Of a stretch of DNA of 64,000 nt, positions 7,984 through 16,995 are shown one piece after another. Position numbers and translations under genes: made by a program. The notes beneath the pieces were generated by a model. It saw nothing but the letters and a program-made list of their open reading frames with translations, was not told the DNA's origin and did not search any database. Origin of the DNA: CALKJP01 sp046299555 (GTDB lineage Bacteria; Bacteroidota; Bacteroidia; JACCXN01); NCBI GenBank assembly GCA_046299555.1, contig JBKBHS010000001.1, positions 248,001 to 312,000 on the forward strand. Reading direction: 5' to 3'. Position 1 is the first letter of the stretch. Each line of letters begins with the position of its first letter.

Positions 7984-8553
7984 TTATTTCCATTCGAGAG
8001 TTTGTATAAACCGCTCAATATCTTTATTTAAAAATTCCAATACAGGTTGTATGGAATCATAATTTGGAACTGAATTAAAATATAGTGCTCCTCGTAAAAA
8101 ATGCTTGGTGCTATCAGTTACATAAAATTGTAATGAAGATGCTGCATCTCCTTTTACATCGTAAATAATTCCATAAACTTTGTTTTCGGGTTGTTTTATC
8201 AAAATTTCTTCTATATCGCTTGCTTTTGCCGTGTGTTTATAGGTTAAAGTACGAGCATCTTCTAAGTAAGCGGGCAGGTTATTTTTAACAGTCTTATAGC
8301 TAAGATGCAAAGTAGCATCAAATGCAGGGTAATGAATGTTAATCCAACAAGGTTCTTTAGCGCTTGGTGTGGTATCTATTCTCGAATAGATAGGTGTTTC
8401 GAAGGTGTATGCACAAATTTTATCAAATTTTATATATTTTTTTTCGGGTAATTTAATTCTAAAATAGCCTTTGGGTTTAGGCACGGGAGCTTGCTCTTCG
8501 CACGAAATAAATACAAAAATAGGTATTAATAAAACGCTTATTTTTATTTTCAT
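7984..8553 (-). CDS. gldD: gliding motility lipoprotein GldD
   Basis: 189-residue lipoprotein with a hydrophobic signal ending in the lipobox F-I-S-C (Cys about 19). The mature start PVPKPKGYFRIKLPEKKY is the recognisable GldD signature; CWINIHYPAFDATLHLSY follows. In Flavobacterium johnsoniae GldD is required for gliding and is counted among the proteins supporting the T9SS/gliding apparatus, anchored in the envelope. The ATG overlaps the gldE stop by four bases, so translation is probably coupled. The ssb-gldE-gldD order matches what is described in Flavobacterium. Confidence 0.93.
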   Translation of the reverse strand: MKIKISVLLIPIFVFISCEEQAPVPKPKGYFRIKLPEKKYIKFDKICAYTFETPIYSRIDTTPSAKEPCWINIHYPAFDATLHLSYKTVKNNLPAYLEDARTLTYKHTAKASDIEEILIKQPENKVYGIIYDVKGDAASSLQFYVTDSTKHFLRGALYFNSVPNYDSIQPVLEFLNKDIERFIQTLEWK

Positions 8554-9881
8554 GTTTGAGGTTTATGTATGGTAACTTTTACCGTTTTTATTTTTCTTTT
8601 ATCTGCTGCTTCAATTTTAAAAGTATAATTATCAAATTGAAACACTTCATTTTTGGCCGGTATTTTTCCTTGTGTTTCAATTATAAAACCGGCAAGAGTA
8701 TCGGCTTCGCCTCGTACTTTATTGAATTCCGAACCGTCTATTTTTAGTATTCGATACATATCGTTTAATAGTGTTTTCCCATCAAATACGTAATTGAATT
8801 CATCAAGTTTTGAATACTGTATTTCATCATCATCAAATTCATCATTTATTTCGCCTACAATTTCTTCAATAATATCTTCAAGGGTTACTAAGCCGGAAGT
8901 ACCTCCATATTCGTCTACAACAATAGCCATGTGAATTTTCTTGCTTTGAAACTCTCTTAGTAAATCATCTATTTTTTTATTTTCGGGAACAAAGAAAGGT
9001 GGTCGAATAAGTTTTTGCCATTCAAAATCTTCTTTTTCATTAATATATGGCAGTAAATCTTTTATAAATAAAATTCCTTCCACATTATCAAAGTTCTCGC
9101 GGTAAATTGGAACTCTTGAAAAACCTGCCTCAATAATGCGATATAACAAATCTTTAAAATTGGTTTCAATATCAAAAGCTACTACGTTTATTCTTGGTCG
9201 CATTATTTGTTTTACTTCAATAGAGCCAAAACGAACAATGCCTTTTAATATTTTCTTTTCTTCTTCGGTGGTGTCGTTTTCGTTGGTAATTTCTATGGCA
9301 TGCGATATAGCATCAACCGAAATGTCGTGACCTTTGCTTTTAAATCGTTTTTCAATAAACCCTGTTGATTGAATTAAAGTATAAGAAAGAGGATTAAATA
9401 GTTTTGATAAAAGCCATAAAGGATATGCCATAAACGAAGCCATTTGCAAACCGTAACGAGTGGCATATACTTTTGGGGTTACTTCGCCAAGCAGTAATAT
9501 AATAAAGGTTACTGCCACCACCTGAATTAAAAACTCTAACCATTCATTATTACCAAAATTGAAAAGCCGATTAATTATTAATGAAGAAATAATAACTATG
9601 GCAATGTTTACCATATTATTGGCAATAAGAATGGTTGCAAGAAGTTTTTTGGGTTTTTGTAATAGCTCTAATACTACTTTATTGCTCCTTCCTGATTTTT
9701 CTTTTAATGTTTCAACATCTTCGGGTTTTAAAGAAAAAAAGGCTACTTCTGCTCCAGAAATAAACGCAGAGCATATTAATAAAATAAAAAGTGACACTAG
9801 TCCGCTTAGGACAAAAGGACTATAAACCGCCTGATTATTAAGTAAAACTGTTATTAAATGCTGACTGTAAGGGTCGTCCAC
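8550..9881 (-). CDS. gldE: gliding motility-associated GldE (DUF21/CBS/CorC family)
   Basis: 443 residues. The N-terminal DUF21/CNNM membrane domain has about four helices (residues about 20-200). A CBS pair follows (about 215-340, including VDEYGGTSGLVTLEDIIEEIVGEI), then a CorC_HlyC domain at the end. The architecture is that of CorC/HlyC-type transporter-associated proteins; in this phylum, next to gldD, it is GldE. GldE in F. johnsoniae is partly redundant with a paralogue and supports GldD function. The start is GTG at 9881, preceding MDDPYSQHL. The gene lies 21 bp after ssb and overlaps gldD. Confidence 0.92.
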   Translation of the reverse strand: MDDPYSQHLITVLLNNQAVYSPFVLSGLVSLFILLICSAFISGAEVAFFSLKPEDVETLKEKSGRSNKVVLELLQKPKKLLATILIANNMVNIAIVIISSLIINRLFNFGNNEWLEFLIQVVAVTFIILLLGEVTPKVYATRYGLQMASFMAYPLWLLSKLFNPLSYTLIQSTGFIEKRFKSKGHDISVDAISHAIEITNENDTTEEEKKILKGIVRFGSIEVKQIMRPRINVVAFDIETNFKDLLYRIIEAGFSRVPIYRENFDNVEGILFIKDLLPYINEKEDFEWQKLIRPPFFVPENKKIDDLLREFQSKKIHMAIVVDEYGGTSGLVTLEDIIEEIVGEINDEFDDDEIQYSKLDEFNYVFDGKTLLNDMYRILKIDGSEFNKVRGEADTLAGFIIETQGKIPAKNEVFQFDNYTFKIEAADKRKIKTVKVTIHKPQT

Positions 9882-9902
9882 AATTATATTAATTGGTTAA
9901 AC

Positions 9903-10328
9903 TTAAAACGGTAAATCATCTTCCGGTGTGGCAGGAGGAATATCTACCGGTGATGAGCTTGGCGTTGATTGAGCATTTGAATTATCATTGCTTTCGGGTC
10001 TTTTTCCAAGCATTTGCATGTTTTCGCCAACTATTTCGGTAATATAGCGTTTGTTGCCATCTTTATCATCGTAAGAGCGAGAGCGAATTTTTCCCTCAAG
10101 ATATATTGTTTGCCCTTTTCTAAGATATTTCTCTGCTATTTCGGCTAATCCTCTCCATAGTACAATGTTGTGCCACTCGGTTTGGTCTTGCCTTTGACCG
10201 TTTTTGTCTTTTATTTGTTCAGTTGTTGCTAAAGGAAATTTGGCAATAGCTATTCCTCCCTCTAAATATTTTACTTCAGGATCTTTTCCTAAGTTGCCTA
10301 CTAAAATTACTTTATTAACTCCAGCCAT
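9903..10328 (-). CDS. ssb: single-stranded DNA-binding protein
   Basis: 141-residue SSB. The OB fold (residues 1-110) contains VNKVILVGNLGKDPEV, TEWHNIVLWRGLAEIAEKYL and KGQTIYLEGKIRSRSY. A Ser/Pro/Asn-rich linker leads to the acidic tip DDLPF, which docks SSB partner proteins. Length and tail are typical. It heads the ssb-gldE-gldD-LTAS-like run and has a consensus -7 element 27 bp upstream of its ATG. Confidence 0.97.
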   Translation of the reverse strand: MAGVNKVILVGNLGKDPEVKYLEGGIAIAKFPLATTEQIKDKNGQRQDQTEWHNIVLWRGLAEIAEKYLRKGQTIYLEGKIRSRSYDDKDGNKRYITEIVGENMQMLGKRPESNDNSNAQSTPSSSPVDIPPATPEDDLPF

Positions 10329-10354
10329 AAATTTTAATTAAAATTGATTTATTT

Positions 10355-10362
10355 CAAAGGTA
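10355..10362 (-). promoter_or_regulatory. -7 promoter element of ssb-gldE-gldD
   Basis: TACCTTTG on the minus strand, an exact TAnnTTTG match at a distance from the ssb ATG that gives a leader of about 20 nt. The -33 element is not clear. Confidence 0.5.
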
Positions 10363-10406
10363 TAAAAAATAAACAAAGTAATATGATTGGTTGAAAAATT
10401 ATACGT

Positions 10407-11153
10407 TTAATTTGGGAGATTTGAAATTATTTTTTGTGCGATTGACGGGAAACAATCATTTATAATGGTATTTGCTTTTTTCTTTTTAAAAGGAAAATTG
10501 GCAGTGGCAATACCGCTGTTTAACTCTTTTCCGTTTTTATCTAATATAGTGTAATGCACTTTTATTTCGCGATTAAAATTTTCGTTCATTATATCGTTTT
10601 GATCGGTATTTGGAGCCGGTCCAATATCCATTTGATTAATAAAAATTAAAATTTCTGCACCATATTTTTTATGTAACAATTCTATGGCGTTTGGGTTGCT
10701 AACTATTCTATTCATGTAACGATTTCCGGTTTGTGTTTTTCCGATTATTTGACCGTTTTGTGTACCTGATTTTGTTATTTCTTTATCTCCTTCTAAAGAC
10801 TGGTATTTATATGCCGTACTGTAATTGATATATTCAAAATCTCTTTTAAATGAAGGATTTTCTTCTAAGAGGTGATAACTTGATTTTTTTCCTGCTAAAG
10901 TTTTTTGAAGATGTTTAATTAATTCGTTTCGAAACATTGCTCTTAGTTCATACACCGATATTCCGCTTGCTTGTGCAATTTCGTTATCTGCATCAGAACG
11001 ATACATGTTTTTTTCAAATGGTATAATCAATACCTCTCTGGCATTTAATAACGTATCTTTTAAATTTTCCGATTTGATTTTACCAATGGTAGTTTCTTGA
11101 GCCTTTAAAATAATGGTGTTAGATATAATAAATATTATCAGAAGTTTTTTCAT
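10407..11153 (-). CDS. secreted protein of unknown function
   Basis: 248 residues with a clear Sec signal peptide (MKKLLIIFIISNTIILKAQ, cut expected after KAQ). The mature part contains LIPFEKNMYRSDADNEIA, a predicted helix VYELRAMFRNELIKHLQKTL, and a C-terminal part with ILIFINQMDIGP and HYTILDKNGKELNSGIA. The pattern (a short-lived oligomer-like helix, then a beta core describing a sum over copies) recalls periplasmic unknowns common in this phylum. I do not recognise a named family. It sits 30 bp downstream of rseP on the same strand and may share its transcript. Confidence 0.75.
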   Translation of the reverse strand: MKKLLIIFIISNTIILKAQETTIGKIKSENLKDTLLNAREVLIIPFEKNMYRSDADNEIAQASGISVYELRAMFRNELIKHLQKTLAGKKSSYHLLEENPSFKRDFEYINYSTAYKYQSLEGDKEITKSGTQNGQIIGKTQTGNRYMNRIVSNPNAIELLHKKYGAEILIFINQMDIGPAPNTDQNDIMNENFNREIKVHYTILDKNGKELNSGIATANFPFKKKKANTIINDCFPSIAQKIISNLPN

Positions 11154-11183
11154 AATTAAAATTTATGCATCCTTTTTAAGATA

Positions 11184-12506
11184 TTAGTTTTTAAATAATC
11201 GAATAATATCATTAGCATTGGCAAACAATAATAAGGAAAGCAATAAAATCATTCCGGCATATTGGGCATATTCTAATACTTTTTCATGAGGTTTTCGACC
11301 GGTAATAACTTCATATATTAAAAACATTACATGTCCGCCATCTAAAGCGGGAATTGGCAAAATATTCATAATAGCTAAAACGATGGATAAAAAAGCTGTA
11401 AAGCTCCAAAAGCGTGGCCAGTTCCATTCGGTATCGAATGCTTTACCAATTGTAATAAACCCTCCAATGGATTCATACCCTTTAACTTTAGGCGAGAATA
11501 ACAGTTTTAGCTGTTTTATATAGTTATCAAAAGTTTCATATGCTTTTTTAAAGCCTCCGGGAATTGCCTCAAAAAAGGAATATTCAATTTTTTTCAACTC
11601 AAAAAATTCGTTTAGATTTCCATTTGGATAAATTCCTAATAAGCCACTTTCCGGAACTGTAAGTTTAATTTCAAGAGGCTTTCCATTTCGTATTATTCCT
11701 ACTGTAATTTCTTCGTTTTTATGATTGGCAAGCTCTGTTTTAAAAGAGTCAAAGAACGGCACTTCTTTACCGTTGATAGAAATGAGTTTATCTCCTTTTT
11801 CAATACCGGCTTTTTTTCCGGGCGAATCATCGGTAAATCGGTCGGCAATAAAAGGGAAACGTGGAGAAATAAAATTGGGCGACTTAATCATTTTGGCTAT
11901 TATTTCATCACTAACCGGAATATTTAAAACCTCGCCATTGCGTTCTACTTGTATAGTTTTGGCTTGATTGATGATAATTTCGGCCGGTATTTTCATAAAA
12001 TTATCAACATATTTCCCATCTACTGAAAGTATTTTGTCGCCATTTTGCAAACCCATTTCAAGGGCTAAAGAATCGGCCATTATACCGTATTTTGCATTTT
12101 CGGTTGGTAAATACTCTTCTCCCCATACCATTAAAGTCATCATGTAAATAAAAATGCCAAGAAACACGTTTACCGTAACACCCCCTATCATTATAATTAA
12201 ACGTTGCCATGCTGGTTTTGAACGAAACTCCCATGGTTGAGGGGCTTGTTTCATTTGCTCTTTATCCATGCTTTCGTCAATCATTCCTGCAATTTTTACA
12301 TATCCGCCTAATGGTAACCAACCCAAACCATATTCGGTATCGCCTATTTTCTTTTTAAATAAGGAAAACCAAGGGTCGAAAAACAGATAAAATTTTTCTA
12401 CACGTGTTTTAAAAAGTTTTGCTGGAATAAAATGCCCCAGCTCGTGTAATACAATAAGAATTGAAAGAGAAAGTATAAGTTGCGATGCTTGTATTAATGC
12501 GTCCAT
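11184..12506 (-). CDS. rseP: RseP-type site-2 (M50) membrane metalloprotease
   Basis: 440-residue intramembrane zinc protease. HELGHF (residues about 21-26, HExxH) is in the first membrane helix. A second helix region follows near 105-125, then two tandem PDZ domains (about 135-220 with LQNGDKILSVDGK; about 225-300 with IEKGDKLISING), and the C-terminal NILPIPALDGGHV with the LDG motif that completes the zinc site. RseP homologues cleave anti-sigma factors and remnant signal peptides in the inner membrane. Located just downstream of dxr on the same strand, as in many bacteria, though here a 165-bp spacer separates them. Confidence 0.95.
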   Translation of the reverse strand: MDALIQASQLILSLSILIVLHELGHFIPAKLFKTRVEKFYLFFDPWFSLFKKKIGDTEYGLGWLPLGGYVKIAGMIDESMDKEQMKQAPQPWEFRSKPAWQRLIIMIGGVTVNVFLGIFIYMMTLMVWGEEYLPTENAKYGIMADSLALEMGLQNGDKILSVDGKYVDNFMKIPAEIIINQAKTIQVERNGEVLNIPVSDEIIAKMIKSPNFISPRFPFIADRFTDDSPGKKAGIEKGDKLISINGKEVPFFDSFKTELANHKNEEITVGIIRNGKPLEIKLTVPESGLLGIYPNGNLNEFFELKKIEYSFFEAIPGGFKKAYETFDNYIKQLKLLFSPKVKGYESIGGFITIGKAFDTEWNWPRFWSFTAFLSIVLAIMNILPIPALDGGHVMFLIYEVITGRKPHEKVLEYAQYAGMILLLSLLLFANANDIIRLFKN

Positions 12507-12671
12507 GTATTAGTGAAATTTATTGAAATTAATAGAAACTTGTTGAGATTAATTGTTGTTTTGTTGAGTTTGATCGTGTTAAAGTGTTAAAGTGTTAATG
12601 TTACAAATGCATACGAATAAAATAATTAAAAGATTACAGATTACAGCTTGCAAATTTAATCATTAGCTAAT
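12507..12671. other. rseP-dxr spacer with short repeats
   Basis: No gene seen. It holds a short tandem repeat based on GTGTTAAA (about 12577-12600), two related TTGARATTAAT words near its left end, and GATTACAGATTACAGC near 12633. The last resembles, in inverted form, a word in the repeat-bearing spacer at 50605-50939. It looks like degenerate intergenic repeat DNA. Confidence 0.4.
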
Positions 12672-13841
12672 TTATAAAAGTTCTCTTGCTATACTTCGTG
12701 CTTCTTCATCAGATCTAATATAATCTTCCAATGAAGGATTATTTATCTTGCTTACTTTGTTCATGGTTTTTTCAATTACATCGCTCATTTGCAAAAAGCC
12801 TATTTTGTCTTGTAAAAATGCTTCTACTACTATTTCATTAGCCGCATTTAAAACACAAGGCATATTTCCTCCTATTTTTAAAGCTTCATATGCTAATCCA
12901 AGATTTCTAAATGTTTCCATATCCGGCTTCTCGAAGGTAAGAGAAGGGTAATTCATAAAATCAAAACGAGGGAAAGAGGCTTGTAAGCGTTGAGGATATG
13001 CTAATGCGTATTGAATGGGTAATTTCATATCCGGCAAACCCATTTGCGCTTTCATGCTGCCGTCTTCAAACTGCACAATAGAGTGAATAATTGATTGTGG
13101 GTGAACTATTACATCTACCTGTTCTACAGAAAGATTAAACAACCATTTTGCTTCAATTACTTCTAAGCCTTTATTCATTAAAGAGGCTGAATCAATTGTA
13201 ATTTTTGCGCCCATGTCCCAGTTAGGATGCTTAAGCGCTTGTTGCTTGGTTACAAATGCAAGCTCTTTAGCTTTTTTTCCCCTAAATGGGCCTCCCGATG
13301 CGGTAAGGTAAATTTTTTCAATTGGGTTGTGCCATTCGCCTGCCAAACATTGAAAAATAGCAGAGTGTTCCGAATCAACCGGATAAATATTTACAGCGTT
13401 TTCTTTAGCCAGTTGTGTAATAAGCGCACCGGCTACCACAAGCGTTTCTTTGTTTGCAAGGGCTATCGGCTTTTTTGCTTTAATAGCATGTATGGTAGGA
13501 ATTAATCCGGCATAGCCAACCATAGCCGTAAGCACAATATCAATGCTTTCCATTTCTACCACTTGCGCTATGGCTTCTATTCCGGAATAAACTTTTATAG
13601 GTTCATTTGCTAAAGCTGTTTTTAATGCTTCGGCTTTATCTTTGTTTGCTATTACAACTACGTTTGGTTTAAACTCAATAGCTTGTTGTATAAGTAATTC
13701 AAGATTATTATTGGCTGTTAAAACTTCTACCTCGAAATGCTCTTTTTGTTCACGAATTACATCAAGCGCCTGAGTTCCAATAGAGCCAGTAGAGCCAAGA
13801 ATGGCAATGCGTTTTTTAATAGTTTCTTTTGATGTGTTCAT
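12672..13841 (-). CDS. dxr: 1-deoxy-D-xylulose 5-phosphate reductoisomerase
   Basis: Converts DXP to 2-C-methyl-D-erythritol 4-phosphate with NADPH, the committed step of the MEP isoprenoid pathway. The 389-residue protein opens with the NADPH-binding ILGSTGSIGTQALDVI. The metal-binding VDSEHSAIFQC, the substrate loop TASGGPFRG and ALKHPNWDMGAKITIDSASLMNKGLE follow, all intact. The length is normal. It implies the MEP route rather than mevalonate in this organism, unlike some Flavobacteriales, which use mevalonate. Confidence 0.97.
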   Translation of the reverse strand: MNTSKETIKKRIAILGSTGSIGTQALDVIREQKEHFEVEVLTANNNLELLIQQAIEFKPNVVVIANKDKAEALKTALANEPIKVYSGIEAIAQVVEMESIDIVLTAMVGYAGLIPTIHAIKAKKPIALANKETLVVAGALITQLAKENAVNIYPVDSEHSAIFQCLAGEWHNPIEKIYLTASGGPFRGKKAKELAFVTKQQALKHPNWDMGAKITIDSASLMNKGLEVIEAKWLFNLSVEQVDVIVHPQSIIHSIVQFEDGSMKAQMGLPDMKLPIQYALAYPQRLQASFPRFDFMNYPSLTFEKPDMETFRNLGLAYEALKIGGNMPCVLNAANEIVVEAFLQDKIGFLQMSDVIEKTMNKVSKINNPSLEDYIRSDEEARSIARELL

Positions 13842-13898
13842 ATTATCGTTAGCGACAAATATCGTTATAAAAACGCAACAAGCTGCTGTTAAAGATGT

Positions 13899-15215
13899 TT
13901 AATTTTTTAGGCGCTTTAAAGATTTTTCTATGTATGATTCAGAAGTAAGCAATGCCTGTTGAATTCTTTTGGCGTATTGAATAGAATCGAGTAATGCTTT
14001 TTGTTTTTCTTCCACAATCATTTTTTGGTGTTCAATAGTTTTGTTTTGTTCTGCCAGTTTTAGTGTTGTTTTTTGTTTGTCGCGATATGCTTTAAAGATT
14101 AATATTACCAATGCAATAAATAATACTACCAGTAATATCAAACCGTTTCTAAGTAGCCGTTCTTTTGCAAGTTGAGTTTCCTGAAGCGCTATTTGCTGTT
14201 CTTTTTTTTCGGTTTCATATTTTAAGTTTAGTTCTTCTATGGCGCTTTGTGTTTCTTGTGATTTAATTTTGTTTTTTGTATCAATGTACAATCGGTAATT
14301 TTTTAGTGCTTCTTTGTGGTTTCCCATTTCTTCATAAATAGAGGTAAGCGTTTCGTAGCAGTCGGTTTTTTGATCTTCCGCACCGATATTTTCACTTAAT
14401 GAAAGGGCTTTTTGTATGTAAAACAAGGCCGAGTCAAACCTCTGTTCTTCTTTAAACAATAGGGAAATATTTATAAGGGCCAGTGCTTCTCCATAAGACT
14501 CTTCTTGTGCTTGATAGATTTTTAAAGAAGATAAAAAATAGTGTCGGGCAACTTTGTAATCTCCCTTTTCTGCATAAACATTTCCAATGTTGTTCAATAA
14601 TAGCGCTTCTCCTATTTGGTCGTTAAGCTCTTGTTTTATTTTCAGAGAAGAGTTGTAGTTTACAAGTGCGCTATCAAAGTTTTTATTATTGAAATAAAGA
14701 TTGCCAATATTGTTTAGCGCCCTTGAAATTCCAAGGCGATCTTTTGTTTTTTCAAAGGCGGCAAGAGATTTTTGGTAATAATTGAGCGCTTTGCTGTATT
14801 GCCCCCAGGCATAATAAACAACACCAATATTGTTTAAAATATTTGCAATGCCATTGTCATGTCCAGAACGTTCATATTCTGTAAGGGCTTGTAAATAATA
14901 GGCAATAGTTTGTTCATAGTCCCCTTTGTAATAATACGAATTGCCAAGATAATTTAATGTTTGAACAATTAATTCTGTATTGCTTATAGATTTTGCCAAT
15001 ACATAAGCGTTTTTAGCATATTTAATGGCTTTATCATTATTCTTCCCCTGACATTCAGAGCTAATTTCAAGCATTAAATTAATTCTAAGGGTATCGCTTT
15101 CCGCTTTTTCTAAAAGAGAAACCAGTGAATCAACAGAGTTTTTTTGTGCTAACAGAGAAAAATAAAAAACACCAGATAAAACCAGAAAAAATAGATATTT
15201 AAGCGAAGCTTTCAC
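13899..15215 (-). CDS. TPR / membrane helix / coiled-coil protein, paralogue A
   Basis: 438 residues: signal-like N-terminus (KYLFFLVLSGVFYFSLLAQ), about six TPR units (residues about 60-310, e.g. ALNYYQKSLAAFEKTKDRLG), a single membrane helix (NGLILLVVLFIALVILIF, about 357-375), a coiled coil, and the ending KALLDSIQYAKRIQQALLTS. In this phylum that last motif normally introduces a SpoIIE/PP2C phosphatase domain, or ends TPR proteins of this type; here the protein stops about 15 residues later. The start is GTG, directly abutting the stop of the upstream paralogue. A periplasmic TPR sensor with a cytoplasmic coiled coil is the likely topology. Partner and signal are unknown. Confidence 0.8.
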   Translation of the reverse strand: MKASLKYLFFLVLSGVFYFSLLAQKNSVDSLVSLLEKAESDTLRINLMLEISSECQGKNNDKAIKYAKNAYVLAKSISNTELIVQTLNYLGNSYYYKGDYEQTIAYYLQALTEYERSGHDNGIANILNNIGVVYYAWGQYSKALNYYQKSLAAFEKTKDRLGISRALNNIGNLYFNNKNFDSALVNYNSSLKIKQELNDQIGEALLLNNIGNVYAEKGDYKVARHYFLSSLKIYQAQEESYGEALALINISLLFKEEQRFDSALFYIQKALSLSENIGAEDQKTDCYETLTSIYEEMGNHKEALKNYRLYIDTKNKIKSQETQSAIEELNLKYETEKKEQQIALQETQLAKERLLRNGLILLVVLFIALVILIFKAYRDKQKTTLKLAEQNKTIEHQKMIVEEKQKALLDSIQYAKRIQQALLTSESYIEKSLKRLKN

Positions 15216-16502
15216 TTATTTATCATTTTTTATTTTGTAAAAAATACGCTCTATATAAGATTCTGTTGGTAAAAGAGCTTGCTGAATTCGCTTTGCGTAG
15301 TGAATTGAATCTAGCAGTGCTTTTTGTTTTTCTTCCACAATCATTTTTTGTTCTTCAATCATAGCTTTTTGCTGAGCCAACAACAAGGATGTTTTCTTTT
15401 TGTTTCGGTATGCCAAATATAGAAATATAACAAAAGCAATAAATAGAAAAATAATAACTACCATGCTGTATCTCAGTGTTTTTTCTCTTTCCAGCTGGCT
15501 TTCTTGCAAGGCTATTTGTTGTTCTTTTTTTTCTGATTCATACTTGGCATCCATTTCGCTGATAATTCGCTTATTTTCTTCGCTACTTAGTTCTTCCTTA
15601 ATTTTAAATGCCATATCAGCAAAATCATATGCTTTTTGTGGCTGATTTAGTTTTTGATACACGACATATAAATTTTGATACACATAAGCCAATAGTTTTT
15701 TGTTTTCTGTTTTCTGCGTAATTTGTAAGGCTTTCAGACCAAATTGTTCAGCCTCAGTAAACTTTCCTAGTTGAAGATAAACATCAGAAAGGTTCTTAAA
15801 CAATAAGTCAGAGCTGTAAGTACTATCAAGTGTATAAGCATTTAAAAGATGTTCAATGCTTTTTTCGTATTCTTTTTTATCATAATATACTGTTGCAATG
15901 TTAATATAGGAGTTGCATACAGCGCCCGTTCGATTAAGCACTTTTCTAATTTCTAATCCTTTATTGTATAGCAGAAGTGCGCTATCAAGTTTTTCTTGTT
16001 GCTGATATACAATTCCTAAGTTATTATAACAAGAAGCAAGATTGGCGCTATCTTTAATAATCAAGGCATTTTCTACAGCTTGGTTATAATACTTTTTTGC
16101 TCCATCCAGGTCGTTTTGGTCAATGTGTAATACGCCTAAATTAATAAAAGTGGCAACTTTGCCTCTGGTGCTTTTATTTTTTTCAAAAACTTTTAAGGCT
16201 TGCCCATAATTATAGGCAGCTTCTTTATAGTCGCCAAGTAAATGAAAAGCGTTGCCAATGGTATTATACGCATCGCCAATATCTAGTTGAAAATTTCCTT
16301 TTACAGCTAAATCTCTTGCTTTGGTTGCAATTCGTGCAGCATTTTTAGGGTTATTGAATAAGATGTTTTGAGCAGAGTCTATATGGGCTTTAAAATTTTT
16401 GTATAGCAACGAGTCTTTTCCTTGACTTTGTGCAAATACAGATAAGTACAGAAAAATAAACAATACAGAAAGAAGTGGCTTCTTTCTAATAAATACAATC
16501 AT
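15216..16502 (-). CDS. TPR / membrane helix / coiled-coil protein, paralogue B
   Basis: 428 residues from the ATG at 16502 (an upstream TTG at 16508 is possible). Same architecture as the next gene: signal peptide ending in VFAQ, TPR units (residues about 40-300), membrane helix YSMVVIIFLFIAFVIFLYLAY, coiled coil, and the ending KALLDSIHYAKRIQQALLPT. The paralogues share the blocks YESEKKEQQIALQ and KMIVEEKQKALLDSI almost exactly but differ in TPR sequence, consistent with an older tandem duplication. Both stop soon after the ALLPT motif, so neither carries a phosphatase output domain. Confidence 0.8.
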   Translation of the reverse strand: MIVFIRKKPLLSVLFIFLYLSVFAQSQGKDSLLYKNFKAHIDSAQNILFNNPKNAARIATKARDLAVKGNFQLDIGDAYNTIGNAFHLLGDYKEAAYNYGQALKVFEKNKSTRGKVATFINLGVLHIDQNDLDGAKKYYNQAVENALIIKDSANLASCYNNLGIVYQQQEKLDSALLLYNKGLEIRKVLNRTGAVCNSYINIATVYYDKKEYEKSIEHLLNAYTLDSTYSSDLLFKNLSDVYLQLGKFTEAEQFGLKALQITQKTENKKLLAYVYQNLYVVYQKLNQPQKAYDFADMAFKIKEELSSEENKRIISEMDAKYESEKKEQQIALQESQLEREKTLRYSMVVIIFLFIAFVIFLYLAYRNKKKTSLLLAQQKAMIEEQKMIVEEKQKALLDSIHYAKRIQQALLPTESYIERIFYKIKNDK

Positions 16503-16524
16503 GGACAAAGTAATAATGGTTTAT

Positions 16525-16854
16525 CTATCGAATATAAACAAGGCGATTTCTGAGAGCATCGTCACTTGCTGCCATTACTAAATAAAATCCGGCAGATAAA
16601 CGTTGTAATTTATCTTCAAACAGATATACTGGAAATTTTGCACTTATTGGGTCATTGTTTTCAACAACCAATTCGGCTACACCGGGCTCTGTTAATTTTA
16701 CTTTAGTGTAGTTTTCTTCTCCGTTTTGATCAATTACCACTATTAATATTTCGCCTTTGCTAATTCCAAGATCTTTTGATTCGTTTCCGGTGTTATTTGC
16801 AATTAAATGGCTTGTTATAATTAATAATAACAATGCAATAATTAACTTTTTCAT
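16525..16854 (-). CDS. small secreted protein of unknown function
   Basis: 109 residues with a signal peptide (MKKLIIALLLLIITSHLIAN). The mature part is beta-rich: ILIVVIDQNGEENYTKVKL, VAELVVENNDPISAKFPVYLFEDKLQRLSAGFYLVMAA. The closing RLSAGFYLVMAASDDALRNRLVYIR resembles the final strands of a T9SS type A sorting domain (usual pattern L-x-x-G-x-Y-x-V), but the protein is very short and lacks the FPNP box. Adjacent to the TPR pair on the same strand, 23 bp upstream, so possibly co-transcribed. Confidence 0.6.
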   Translation of the reverse strand: MKKLIIALLLLIITSHLIANNTGNESKDLGISKGEILIVVIDQNGEENYTKVKLTEPGVAELVVENNDPISAKFPVYLFEDKLQRLSAGFYLVMAASDDALRNRLVYIR

Positions 16855-16995
16855 AAGAACAATATATTACTAAACAGCTAATTAACGATATTTTTTGAAA
16901 AAGTTGCCACTTTTAAATAAAGATTTATTAACAATGTTATGATGATTTCCTTCCAAAAAATATCGCCAGAGCATCATAATATTTAAATTCGCACA

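Noticed and set aside
13899..16502. Frameshift as the cause of the missing phosphatase domain in the TPR paralogues
   Set aside because: Both paralogues end at the same motif, the following DNA is immediately used by the next gene or spacer, and no phosphatase motif is visible in other frames.
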